Below, piece by piece: positions 1 through 7,508 of a stretch of 64,000 nucleotides of DNA; positions within the stretch are counted from its first letter, which is position 1; each line of letters opens with the position of its first letter. Origin of the DNA: Legionella busanensis (GTDB lineage: Bacteria > Pseudomonadota > Gammaproteobacteria > Legionellales > Legionellaceae); the NCBI RefSeq assembly GCF_900461525.1, contig NZ_UGOD01000001.1, positions 1,147,001 to 1,211,000 of the forward strand. The letters are read 5' to 3'. Position numbers and translations under genes: made by a program. Below the pieces are notes generated by a model that searched no databases, had not been told where the DNA came from, and worked only from the letters and a program-made list of their open reading frames with translations.

Positions 1-1
1 C

Positions 2-694
2 ATTAAATTAATTAAAAAAATAGCCCCTCACTTATTAATTATCTCTGATATTTGTCTTTGTGAATATACTGATCACGGCCATTGTGGTTTTGTAAGTGCA
101 TATGATAGCCATCATGTAGAAATTGATAATGATAAAACGATTGAATTACTAGCTAAACAAGCAGTAAGCCATGTTAAAGCAGGGACTGATATAATTGCGC
201 CTAGTGCGAATATGGACGGCATGGTGTCTGCGATTCGTGGCGCTTTAGATAACGCAGGCTTTTACGACATCCCCATACTTAGCTACGCAGTTAAATATGC
301 TTCTTCAATGTATGGACCATTTCGACAAGCCGCGGAAGGCGCACCTAAATTTGGTGACCGTCGTACTTACCAAATGGATTTTGCTAATGGTAATGAAGCT
401 TTAAGGGAGTGCCTTTTAGACATAGAAGAAGGTGCTGATATGTTAATGGTCAAACCTGCGCATACTTATTTAGATATTATTTTTCGTGTAAAGAGTGCTT
501 ATCCAGAAATACCTTTAGGTGCTTATCACACCAGCGGTGAGTTTGCCATGATTAAAGCGGCTACGGAAAAAGGATGGATTGTCGAACAAGGTGGCGTTAT
601 AGAAACATTAACAGCTATCCAGCGAGCAGGGGCTGACTTTATTATTAGCTATTTTACTAAAGAAGTAGCTCAATGGTTAAAAGATAAAGCTTAA
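2..694 (+). CDS. hemB: Delta-aminolevulinic acid dehydratase (porphobilinogen synthase), 3' part
   Basis: The gene enters from the left edge, so the start is missing. The open frame runs from base 2, not from the first internal ATG at 212. It begins with the metal-binding region ICLCEYTDHGHCG, typical of HemB (two spaced Cys near the active site). The frame then carries the substrate-binding lysine regions SYAVKYAS and LMVKPA, the family's two active-site lysines. HemB condenses two 5-aminolevulinate molecules to porphobilinogen in haem synthesis, in the cytosol. About 230 residues of the usual ~330 are present. It is a housekeeping gene, so the mobile DNA begins to its right. Confidence 0.95.
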   Translation: MKLIKKIAPHLLIISDICLCEYTDHGHCGFVSAYDSHHVEIDNDKTIELLAKQAVSHVKAGTDIIAPSANMDGMVSAIRGALDNAGFYDIPILSYAVKYASSMYGPFRQAAEGAPKFGDRRTYQMDFANGNEALRECLLDIEEGADMLMVKPAHTYLDIIFRVKSAYPEIPLGAYHTSGEFAMIKAATEKGWIVEQGGVIETLTAIQRAGADFIISYFTKEVAQWLKDKA

Positions 695-717
695 CATAAA
701 AATTTTAGGATATAGAA

Positions 718-1590
718 ATGCCAATTAATATTTCAGGTAAAAATATAATCGTTACAGGTGGGAATAACGGGCTTGGTAAGGCAATTGCGCAAGAGTTTGC
801 TAAGAACGGCGCTAATGTTTTAATTACTTACCATTCAGATAAAGAAAGTGCAAACGAAACGGTAGAGGAATTAAAAAAATATAATATTAAAACAATGGCT
901 ATTCAAGTTGACCTTACAAGTCCTGTAAGCAGAGATTATTTAGTAGAAGAAAGCTATCGATTCTTTCAAGGTAGTGTAGATATTGTCGTGAATAATGCTG
1001 GAACCTTGACAAGACAGCCCATCCTTCAATTAAGTCCTCAAGAAATTGAAAATGTTTTCGCACTTAACTTCTTTGCACCTTTTTATCTTACTCAAGCCTT
1101 TGGTAAACGCATGGTAGTGCAGCAACAATCCTTAATGGCTTCTGGCGAAACTGAATTAAAAGATTATTGTATTATTAATATCAGTTCTATTAGTAGAAAA
1201 GTAGTAGTACCAGGACTTGCTCACTATGAAGCGAGTAAGGCAGCATTAAGTCAATTCACTAAATCAGCAGCGGTTGATAAAGATTTTTGTAAGAACAATA
1301 TTCGAGTAAATGATATTGCACCAGGCCTTGTTCCCACCAATCTTAATGCAAGTCTATGGAAAAATAATTCATTGTTTTGGAAGGGGTTAGTTAAGAGTAT
1401 TCCACTTAATCGCCCAGGGAAACCACAAGAAATTGCAGCAGCTGTCTTGTCTGTAGCAACTAATCCTTGGATGACTGGTTCAACCATTACCATTGACGGA
1501 GGCAGAGCTCATAATTGGTTTGGTAGTGAAATTAATAATTCCAGTGGGCCTGATAATTTAGAACCAGATTTACCTAGTTCTAAGTTATGA
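718..1590 (+). CDS. Short-chain dehydrogenase/reductase (SDR)
   Basis: A 290-residue classical SDR. The N-terminal nucleotide-binding motif is TGGNNGLGKA (about residues 13-22), followed by NNAG (about 91-94), a catalytic Ser in the NISSIS stretch and the YEASK active-site motif (about 169-173). The C-terminal region ends with the usual GSTITIDGG strand. The start has AGGAT about 8 bases upstream and lies 23 bp after hemB, so the two may be co-transcribed. The closest broad class is the 3-oxoacyl-ACP reductase / glucose dehydrogenase type; the substrate cannot be read from sequence. An ending rich in Ser, Pro and acidic residues extends past the fold. Confidence 0.85.
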   Translation: MPINISGKNIIVTGGNNGLGKAIAQEFAKNGANVLITYHSDKESANETVEELKKYNIKTMAIQVDLTSPVSRDYLVEESYRFFQGSVDIVVNNAGTLTRQPILQLSPQEIENVFALNFFAPFYLTQAFGKRMVVQQQSLMASGETELKDYCIINISSISRKVVVPGLAHYEASKAALSQFTKSAAVDKDFCKNNIRVNDIAPGLVPTNLNASLWKNNSLFWKGLVKSIPLNRPGKPQEIAAAVLSVATNPWMTGSTITIDGGRAHNWFGSEINNSSGPDNLEPDLPSSKL

Positions 1591-1763
1591 AATGATGCAT
1601 AGGACATAATATAAAATAAAAGAGCTCCCAATTGTGCTTTCATGCTTTCAAAAGAATACTTTATGCCAGTTATCCGTCAGAACTGCATTTGCGTATTTAA
1701 GGCTATTTGTATGATATAGCTGTTTATTAAAGACAGCGAATAAGGGTTTCTAATTTATTTCTA

Positions 1764-2710
1764 CTAATTGTTTTTTTCTACCCAAATTGGATGGGTTTGC
1801 CAGTTCTCAGGTAAGCCCATGGAGTTGGCACTCCACTGATATTTCTTCAAGATTGGCAAGATAAGATTGTTATAGGTATTTATCCAAACCCTAGTTGTAT
1901 CTGATTCATTTAGCAAGTATTTAAGTGTAATCAAAATAAAAAAAGAGCGATCATTTCTAGGGGTAATAGGAGGACGCCATAATTCATTTAATCCCTCAAG
2001 GGTTGGTCTTATTGCAAGTTCTTTATTCCAGAGCCGGCTATGGTGGGCGCATATATTTCTAACATAAGTTAGAAAATGTAGAAAATTAGCTAATGTTTTG
2101 GGGTGTAAATTATAATGATTTTTAGCAATGATTCGCTTATCTTCATTTTTTAATCCTTTATATAAAAAGGAAATTGAGCCAAAAGAAGTAACTTCGGTTG
2201 CCATCCATACAGGTAGGTTAGGGAAGTCTTCATACTTATTCATGTAATGATCAATAATGGCTCTTTGGAACGCTTAATTTCATCTTGGACTTGTAAAAGC
2301 CAAGTCCTATGCGCAAATTGATTATGAAAATTCTTATTATTGTTAAGAGCAAAGGGCCCATACCGATCAGCTAAATGATAGGTAATATGTGTCCTGATGG
2401 ATATCTCTATTCGCTCTAAGGCATCCATAATGAGAAGCCTTAGCTTTCTATCAAATTCATAAAGTTCTAAAATATTTTCTAAGGAAACATTATCTTGAAA
2501 TTGCTCCAGAAGATTGCCATTTTTGTCTCTTTGTTTGAAAGGAAACCAATAGGCACTTAAACGATAATAATTTATATTGGACAATGTTTCTAAAGCGGAT
2601 TCTTCACTGGTTATCATTAAACCGCGGTTTTTTAATTTTTCTAATTGCTCTTGAATTTTAAGTGGAGGCTTAAGATATTTTTCTTTTTCAGTATTTTTCA
2701 TAATACACAT
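1764..2710 (-). pseudogene. Abi_2 (AbiD/AbiF-type) abortive-infection protein, frameshifted
   Basis: Two adjacent frames on the minus strand together make one Abi_2-family protein of about 310 residues. The N-terminal part (2240-2710) has SNINYYRLSAYWFPF and YEFDRKLRLLIMDALERIEI; the C-terminal part (1764-2243) has the RNxCAHHxRLWN signature (RNICAHHSRLWN). They join at about 2253-2257, where SKEPLLIIT runs to a stop. Restoring one T in the TTATT run would read KEPFIDHYMNKYEDFP, as expected for the family, so a single-base deletion is the simplest explanation. Abi_2 proteins abort phage infection; the broken frame suggests loss of function, unless it is a sequencing error or slippage site. 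It lies downstream of a structured RNA and an integrase on the same strand. Confidence 0.85.
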
Positions 2711-2764
2711 ATAAAAAAACCGCCAAGGTTACGCAAGAGTCGAAACTCTCTAGGCGTGGCGGTT
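2711..2764 (-). ncRNA. Structured RNA upstream of the Abi_2 gene (abiF-motif-like)
   Basis: Read on the minus strand, the segment forms an outer 8-bp stem (AACCGCCA with TGGCGGTT) around an inner AGAGT-TTCG-ACTCT hairpin capped by a UUCG tetraloop, and then a run of seven T. It sits between the integrase stop and the Abi_2 start and points the same way. Known background: a conserved RNA called the abiF motif occurs upstream of Abi_2 genes. Placement and the two nested stems fit, but I assign the family by resemblance only. The outer stem plus T-run would also work as an intrinsic terminator, so it could simply end integrase transcription. Confidence 0.6.
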
Positions 2765-2771
2765 ATGTTAA

Positions 2772-3989
2772 TTAAATTATACATAATTGCTCTTGTTTTT
2801 GCAAAGTAGCTTGTCCTGTAATATAGGTTTGGATACAGTTTGCCCATCTTTCAAGTGCATCTTTTCTTTGAGGCAACATTTCATTTTTATTATAAGTTGC
2901 CATAATCTTTGGCATTTTATGCCCTAGGCACTTTTCAATAACTACAGGATCAATATGTAGCGTTTCGCCTAATTGAGTCGCAAATGTACGTCTTAAATCA
3001 TGGGCAGTCCATTCTGGAATCCCAACCTTTTCTTGAATACGTCTAATTGCTCGTGGTAAGGCATTTTCATCAAGCGGTTTATCGACAACTAATCCTGGTA
3101 GAACATAATGAGAGTCCCTTATTTCATGTAGTTCTTTGAATATAGACTTCGTTAAATTAGTTAAATGAATTTTAACAGTAATGCCGCCTTTATTATGTTC
3201 TGGTGGAACTATCCAAAGAGAATTAGTAAAGTCAATTTGCTGCCATTCAGCTAAACGTATTTCCGCCGTTCTAACGCCAGTAAGAATAATAATCTTAATT
3301 GCACTTTTCGTTTGCAGTAACATATGGCACTGTGGACTATCTAAGAAGTGCCAAATTGTTTTGATCTCATCTAAGCTTAGGTAACGATCTCGGTGTTTTT
3401 CTAATCCGCCAATATCACGTGCGCGAATGTTGATGGCTGGATTTTGCGGCATACTTCCTCGACTAACCGCATAATTAAAGACTTGCTTTAAGGTACTTAA
3501 TACTCGATTTGCTTGAATAGGTGCGCCTCGTTGAACAATAATGTCTAGAGCATTTGAAATATCTAAAGGTTGAATTTTTTCTAATTCAAAGCTGCCGAGC
3601 AAGGGAATAATATCAGCATCGATTTGTTGTTTAATTTGAAGCGGTTTTTTTCTGTTTTTTTCTACGTAACTTACATACCAAGAGGTAATTAACTTTTCAA
3701 CTGTATGTTTCTCGCGCTTAAGTTCTTGCTCGATGAGAATTTTAGGATTAGTACCAGTGCGACGAATTTCTCTTAACTCATTAAAACGTTTTCTTGCATC
3801 TGCAAGACTCATTGTCGGATAATGACCAAAAATAATATAATCCTTTTTATTATCTATTTTATAGCGATAAATCCAACTTTTAGTACCTGCTGGATAGATT
3901 AAAATACCAAAACCAGCACCTTCAAATTTTTCAATTCTCTTATCTTGAGATTTTAAGCGTTTAATATAAGTATCAGTAAAATTGGCCAT
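2772..3989 (-). CDS. P4-type tyrosine integrase (first island)
   Basis: A 405-residue tyrosine recombinase with an N-terminal DUF4102-like arm-binding region (FGHYPTMSLADARKRF, about 72-87) and a C-terminal catalytic domain. Visible catalytic residues are Arg in TGVRTAEIRL, His/Arg in HDLRRTFATQ, His in CLGHKM and the nucleophile Tyr in MATYNK near the end. Such integrases insert islands at tRNA 3' ends. The start lies about 170 bp from the tRNA-derived att fragment at 4160-4207, and two tandem 12-bp repeats in between are likely arm sites. It probably mobilised the small island with Abi_2. It differs clearly from the second integrase at 14890-16131. Confidence 0.93.
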   Translation of the reverse strand: MANFTDTYIKRLKSQDKRIEKFEGAGFGILIYPAGTKSWIYRYKIDNKKDYIIFGHYPTMSLADARKRFNELREIRRTGTNPKILIEQELKREKHTVEKLITSWYVSYVEKNRKKPLQIKQQIDADIIPLLGSFELEKIQPLDISNALDIIVQRGAPIQANRVLSTLKQVFNYAVSRGSMPQNPAINIRARDIGGLEKHRDRYLSLDEIKTIWHFLDSPQCHMLLQTKSAIKIIILTGVRTAEIRLAEWQQIDFTNSLWIVPPEHNKGGITVKIHLTNLTKSIFKELHEIRDSHYVLPGLVVDKPLDENALPRAIRRIQEKVGIPEWTAHDLRRTFATQLGETLHIDPVVIEKCLGHKMPKIMATYNKNEMLPQRKDALERWANCIQTYITGQATLQKQEQLCII

Positions 3990-4008
3990 TAGTCATCCTT
4001 GAAATTCA

Positions 4009-4032
4009 ATGGGCACTTTAATGGGTACTTTT
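4009..4032. repeat. Tandem 12-bp repeats upstream of the first integrase (probable arm-type sites)
   Basis: ATGGGCACTTTA is followed directly by ATGGGTACTTTT, giving two head-to-tail 12-mers differing at two positions. They lie 20-43 bp upstream of the integrase start and between it and the att fragment. That is where P4-type integrases have arm-binding sites, so they may also autoregulate the gene. The role is inferred from position. Confidence 0.5.
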
Positions 4033-4159
4033 TAATGCGCTTACTTGAATTTAAATGCTATTGTTTGCCATATAGAATAATGAAAAAAATCATATGCATC
4101 AAGGATTTTTAGCGATTTTTGCTATGGTTTGCTCCTATTTGCAACTGCGATAAAATAGT

Positions 4160-4207
4160 CTCGTAATCAATAGTCCAGCGGTTCGATTCCGCTCAACGGC
4201 ATAGTAA
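4160..4207 (+). repeat. att-like fragment: 3' part of a tRNA-Thr(CGT)-like gene, copy 1
   Basis: The 48-bp segment matches 16299-16346 with one mismatch. It reads as the 3' half of a tRNA: anticodon loop CTCGTAA, a T arm with AGCGG/CCGCT around TTCGATT, and acceptor end CAACGGCA. No D arm or 5' acceptor strand is present, so it is not a functional tRNA. Such 3'-end duplications mark the insertion sites of P4-type islands. It separates the first island (to the left) from the second (to the right). Confidence 0.8.
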
Positions 4208-4248
4208 AATCAATAACTTACGAATTTAACTTTTTATTTTTGTTTTGC

Positions 4249-4267
4249 GTGTCGAATACGTGTCGAA
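4249..4267 (+). repeat. GTGTCGAA repeats at the left end of the second island
   Basis: Two copies of GTGTCGAA spaced 11 bp apart (4249 and 4260), just inside the left att copy. The same octamer occurs three times at 11-bp spacing at 16148-16177 near the start of the second integrase, and once more near 16396. The matching arrays at both ends are best explained as arm-type binding sites of that integrase. Confidence 0.6.
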
Positions 4268-4402
4268 GTTTGGGAAATCTATTTTAGAATATTTTGGTAA
4301 ATCTAGTTGCTCTACTGCAACTACTATTACTTTAGCTGTAAGTCTCAATTGTTCAAAATTTCTCCTATAATTAAGCTAAAGGATTATGGCTAAGGATAGG
4401 TA

Positions 4403-4939
4403 ATGAAAGCTTACATTACAAATGATAATTTAGCTAAAATCTCAGCAACGTATAGGCATAAAAATAAAGGCTGGGTAAAAAGTTATTTCGACCTTGATTT
4501 GTTATTAAATATAAAGAATGATAAATATGCAGTACTAATTCCAAATTTTTATAACAACAATATTGCTATTGAGGGTTCTATTACATGGGGTAAATCTGGT
4601 TTTTCCTTCAATCTAGAGTCAACCGTTCTAAGTAATCAATTACCGTATGTGAGCTTTCAAACTCATAATGGAGACTTCCAGTTAACTGAAGAATGTGTTT
4701 ACAACATTATCGGTAGTTTACTTTATTTTGCTAATGAAAAAGCAACAGTTCTTTCTACTAAAGATTATAGGGGTTGGAAATTTAAGGCTCCAACTTTAAA
4801 AGCGTTTCCTCGAACAAGAACGATAACTGGAACAAATAAAAATAATATAAGAAGGCATACGGCTAATGGGGTCTTTGATCCAATATTTGCGCAGTTTCTT
4901 ATTAGGCATGAAGATAAAGGGATTAGATGCGATGGCTAG
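4403..4939 (+). CDS. Hypothetical protein (178 aa), island cargo
   Basis: I do not recognise this family. The 178-residue product has no signal peptide or membrane segment. It looks like a soluble alpha/beta protein, with many aromatic residues and a basic C-terminal third (GWKFKAPTLKAFPRTRT). The start follows GGATAGGT. It is the first gene inside the left end of the second island and converges with 4941-5195; the stops are about one base apart. Codon use is as AT-rich as its surroundings. Confidence 0.6.
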   Translation: MKAYITNDNLAKISATYRHKNKGWVKSYFDLDLLLNIKNDKYAVLIPNFYNNNIAIEGSITWGKSGFSFNLESTVLSNQLPYVSFQTHNGDFQLTEECVYNIIGSLLYFANEKATVLSTKDYRGWKFKAPTLKAFPRTRTITGTNKNNIRRHTANGVFDPIFAQFLIRHEDKGIRCDG

Positions 4940-4940
4940 A

Positions 4941-5195
4941 TTATTCCGTAATTAATTTTTGCATAGCATTCAAAATATTATGTTTGCATTCTTCATTTCT
5001 GGGCACTCCAGATAGCTTTTTGCCTATTCCACAGCTACAACCTTCACTCATAATTCCTACATAATTTTTAGTAACATAGGGGAAAATGTTAGATAATTGC
5101 TTACCACATAAGCATGTTAGTGGATAAATTTTAGCTAAAGCCGGATAAATTTTAAACCATATTGAAAGTTTAACGTTAGGGTTCCACATAGACAA
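4941..5195 (-). CDS. Small cysteine-rich hypothetical protein
   Basis: An 84-residue product with CLCGKQ near residue 30 and CSCG near residue 53, plus a later Cys. The spacing resembles a small zinc-binding fold, but no family is recognised. A start at the second Met (residue 2 or 3) is equally possible. It converges with 4403-4939 and ends right against it. The short length and weak start context leave some doubt that it is real. Confidence 0.45.
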   Translation of the reverse strand: MSMWNPNVKLSIWFKIYPALAKIYPLTCLCGKQLSNIFPYVTKNYVGIMSEGCSCGIGKKLSGVPRNEECKHNILNAMQKLITE

Positions 5196-5330
5196 CCTAA
5201 ATTAAAAAATAACATTATACATAAGTAACACATAATTAGGTATTTACTAACTATATGGATTGAAGTGTATAATTTCATTACAATAAATTAAATCTAAATT
5301 AGACTTTAAATTAAGTATAGCCATTAAATA

Positions 5331-5362
5331 GCGAGCGTAGGTTGGGCTGAGGCCCAACATAA
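5331..5362. repeat. Intergenic hairpin repeat, GTAGGTTGGGC family
   Basis: The segment has GTTGGGC paired with GCCCAAC around a short loop, preceded by GCGAGCGTAG. A near-identical unit lies at 22191-22222, and looser relatives at about 20197, 57585, 55737 and 60600. It is one of two dispersed intergenic hairpin families in the window. Confidence 0.65.
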
Positions 5363-5492
5363 ATACTTTAAGCCAAAGTTAGTTTGTTCATAATTACATT
5401 ATGTTCAACAAAAATGAACAACATAAAAAAATGAACAATAATCCACTTGAAAGAATAATCAGTAACAAATAGATAAAGGTTAACAGTCTTAT

Positions 5493-5603
5493 CAAAAAAC
5501 ACCGGGACATTTGGGATAAGCAGGGCATTCGCATAAACACAGGCTAAACCTGTCCCATTTTTAAAAATATCTTAGGACAACTGAAATAATACATGGCGAA
5601 AAG
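5493..5603 (+). repeat. GGGACA-rich direct repeat, copy 1
   Basis: About 110 bp that aligns end to end with 6819-6931. Both contain GGGACATTTGGGA, AAACACAGG, CTGTCCCATTTT, AAAATATC and GGCGAAAA in the same order. Together the two copies bracket a cargo block holding the palindrome-controlled regulator and the orphan mazE. The rest of the 5196-5683 gap shows only this repeat, the hairpin repeat at 5331 and the operator. Confidence 0.7.
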
Positions 5604-5614
5604 CATTCTTTCAC

Positions 5615-5646
5615 TATTGTTCGCTGTTCGCGAACAGCGAACAATA
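5615..5646. promoter_or_regulatory. Perfect 32-bp palindrome, probable operator
   Basis: TATTGTTCGCTGTTCG is followed directly by its exact reverse complement, with no spacer. TTCGCTGTTCG also contains a repeated TTCG half-site, so two dimers could bind. The palindrome ends 37 bp before the ATG of the HTH regulator at 5684 and overlaps a likely promoter (TATGCTATACT follows it). Autoregulation by that regulator is the natural inference. Confidence 0.75.
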
Positions 5647-5683
5647 TGCTATACTAATCTTATTATTAAAGAATGAGAGCAGC

Positions 5684-6247
5684 ATGATTAAGCCACAAGA
5701 TTGTCTTATTTTGCTTAAGTTATTAGCCAATCCACAAAAAAATTGGACGCAGCGATGTTTAGCAGGTGAGTTGTGTATTAGTCTTTCTGAGATCAATGCG
5801 GGCTTAAAAAGGTTAGAAGAAGCAGGTTTAATTAGGAAAGATAATCTTAGCTTACTAAATTCTACTCAATTTATCCCCATTCTTCCAGCAGCAGAGGAAT
5901 TTTTAATTACAGCAGTGAAGTATCTTTTTCCAGCTAAACTAGGTTCCTTTATACAAGGGATGCCTACAGCAGTTGCGGCCCCCATCTTCGAAGGCAAGAT
6001 AGCATTAGGCAATGATCCTATACCTGTTTGGCCAGATGTCTATGGCAATAAAAAAGGAGTGGCATTAGAGCCTATTCACCCCTCAGTGACTAAATCTCTA
6101 CATAAAGCACCCGATGAAAAATTTTATGAGTTATTGGTATTAGTAGATGCAATCCGCGCAGGTCGAGCACGAGAGCGAAATATTGCAAAAGAATTATTAT
6201 TAGAAAGAATACGTGGAGGTAATAATGAATTCAGTCAAACAAGATAG
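5684..6247 (+). CDS. Winged-helix transcriptional regulator (antitoxin-like)
   Basis: The 187-residue protein starts with a winged-helix region (residues 1-55: LILLKLLANPQ, then WTQRCLAGELCISLSEINAGLKRLE as recognition helix and EEAGLIRKD as wing). A C-terminal half ends in VDAIRAGRARERNIAKELL. This layout is typical of regulators found just upstream of nucleotidyltransferase-like toxins or enzymes. A truncated frame starting at 6224 overlaps its 3' end, as expected for such a pair. A perfect palindrome lies directly upstream. Family placement beyond wHTH is inference. Confidence 0.7.
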   Translation: MIKPQDCLILLKLLANPQKNWTQRCLAGELCISLSEINAGLKRLEEAGLIRKDNLSLLNSTQFIPILPAAEEFLITAVKYLFPAKLGSFIQGMPTAVAAPIFEGKIALGNDPIPVWPDVYGNKKGVALEPIHPSVTKSLHKAPDEKFYELLVLVDAIRAGRARERNIAKELLLERIRGGNNEFSQTR

Positions 6248-6277
6248 TCTAGACAGGTTTAAGCATGTTGCCAAATA
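6224..6277 (+). pseudogene. Remnant of the gene paired with the regulator
   Basis: An ATG with GGAGGT just upstream opens a frame (MNSVKQDSLDRFKHVAK) that stops after 17 residues. It overlaps the regulator's last codons by 24 bp, the usual sign of translational coupling. The partner gene has been cut off here: the next bases belong to the 3' remnant of an opposing mazF-like frame. The original product is unknown; a nucleotidyltransferase is a guess from similar pairs. Confidence 0.45.
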
Positions 6278-6333
6278 ACTTGGACCTTATTAAAGCTTAA
6301 AGATGAATATGTACCTCTGTTATTCGTTCTCAT
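6259..6333 (-). pseudogene. mazF toxin remnant after the orphan mazE
   Basis: A frame opening inside the end of mazE begins MRTNNRGTYSS and runs only 24 residues. The intact toxin at 20285-20647 begins MTNTYIPER at the same place relative to its mazE. The first residues look alike (TN, then TY) and similarity then ends abruptly near 6300, so the toxin gene was probably deleted after about ten codons. The match is short and could be coincidence. Confidence 0.4.
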
Positions 6334-6574
6334 TTAATTTAAACGAAGCAAGCAAATCTGCATGGCCTGTCTCTGAAGATAATCCCTTGATGAGATCAAC
6401 TTCTTTAAATGGAAAGTGATTTCTCTTTGTTGCTTTAACGACAGTGAAGCCTTTTTTAGTAATTTCAACATCCACTTCAGTTCCCTCTTTAAATTGAGGT
6501 ATTTTACGCATTGGGCCACTGATACGTAGAGCTAAGCTATTACCCCATTTTTGAATTTTCGTATGTATTTTCAT
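6320..6574 (-). CDS. MazE-like antitoxin without a toxin (AbrB fold)
   Basis: The 84-residue product (from MKIHTKIQKWGN, preferred over an ATG three codons earlier because the paralogue starts there) is a swapped-hairpin AbrB/MazE protein. It has the typical WGNSLALRI strand and EGTEVDVEI. It is about 80 percent identical by eye to the mazE at 20650-20904, except at the toxin-binding C-terminus (SFKLNENE against IPSPNEVE). No intact mazF follows. An orphan antitoxin may be decaying or may act as an anti-addiction factor against the chromosomal MazF; both are inference. Confidence 0.85.
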   Translation of the reverse strand: MKIHTKIQKWGNSLALRISGPMRKIPQFKEGTEVDVEITKKGFTVVKATKRNHFPFKEVDLIKGLSSETGHADLLASFKLNENE

Positions 6575-6818
6575 TTTGTGCACGATATATCATTCAGTTT
6601 TTTAACTAATTATAATATTTATGTGATAACTAGGAGAAATGTTTCAAGCTCTTCCTGTAATTATTCAATCATTTTTTCGGTCTGATTGATGCCTATACTG
6701 CCATATAATTGATGATTACATAACCATTTAATCAATGATTTATGCAGCCAAATGCTATTAAATGTAGGTTCTAACAGTTGATGTGCTTTAGTGAACTTAG
6801 GCAATTTCATAATATTCA

Positions 6819-6931
6819 TAAAAAACGCTGGGACATTTGGGACAAGCGGGACACCCATATAAACACAGGTTAAAACTGTCCCATTTTAAAAAATATCAGT
6901 TGGGACAAATGGAACAATTTGTGGCGAAAAA
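6819..6931 (+). repeat. GGGACA-rich direct repeat, copy 2
   Basis: The second copy of the block at 5493-5603, with cleaner motifs: GGGACATTTGGGACAAGCGG, then ACTGTCCCA and GGGACAAATGGAACA. It lies upstream of the HTH/DUF927 operon. A frame on the minus strand reads through it as VPLVPNVPAFF and is judged spurious. The following 6932-7199 stretch holds a TTGACA box near 6991 and otherwise nothing recognisable. Confidence 0.7.
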
Positions 6932-7199
6932 GTTTTTTCAGTAGCAAACAATATCAACCAGGTGCATTTAAGATCACCACCTTTAAAGTGCTTGACACTC
7001 ATTCTAATCTAGAGCAATAATTTCTACGGACTTTGAGAAAGCCTTAATTAACGTAATAATTAAGCTTTTAGGATAATATCAAAGAATCCCCAGTCTCTTT
7101 TACCGCATTTATGTAGATAAAGAGTCAACTGGTTTTCAAACAGCATGGACGCTGGTGGACGGCATTAAGCTGATTGATCATCATTTGACGAGGTTATCC

Positions 7200-7475
7200 A
7201 TGTCTAATACTAAACTTTCTCGTTTACAACTTTTAAACGAATTTGAATCTGCACCACATTCTTCTTTATTTAATCAACAAACTTTAGCTGCTGTTTTAAG
7301 TTGCTCGACTCAACTTTTAGAACGTAATCGTTGGGCAGGCACAGGCATTCCCTATCTTAAAATTGGCCGCAAGGTTTTGTATCGCAAAAGTGATGTTTTG
7401 GCTTTTCTAGAGCAACAACAAGTCTATTGTTCAACTAGTGATGAAGGGCGAAGCCTAGCGCTGGTTAACGAATAA
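7200..7475 (+). CDS. Small HTH DNA-binding protein (AlpA/excisionase-like)
   Basis: The start at 7200 is chosen because GAGG lies 8 bases upstream; an earlier in-frame codon at 7155 has no ribosome site. The 91-residue product has a MerR/HTH_17-type fold: QQTLAAVLSCSTQLLERNRW, then GIPYLKIGRKVLYRKSDVLAFLEQ, the helix-wing signature of excisionases and AlpA-like proteins. It precedes the DUF927 gene by 33 bp. It probably regulates or helps excise the element. Confidence 0.75.
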   Translation: MSNTKLSRLQLLNEFESAPHSSLFNQQTLAAVLSCSTQLLERNRWAGTGIPYLKIGRKVLYRKSDVLAFLEQQQVYCSTSDEGRSLALVNE

Positions 7476-7508
7476 ATTCAGTAAAATAGATTTCTGTTCA
7501 AGAAGAGG

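Noticed and set aside
4160-4207. A tRNA gene
   Set aside because: Only the anticodon loop, T arm and acceptor 3' strand are present; D arm and 5' acceptor are missing, so it is an att fragment. The same holds for 16299-16346.
6661-6858. A 65-codon frame on the minus strand (MGVPLVPNVPAFF...)
   Set aside because: Its first codons come from the GGGACA repeat, and the rest looks like a remnant shared with the flank of the other mazE (near 20990). There is no ribosome site.
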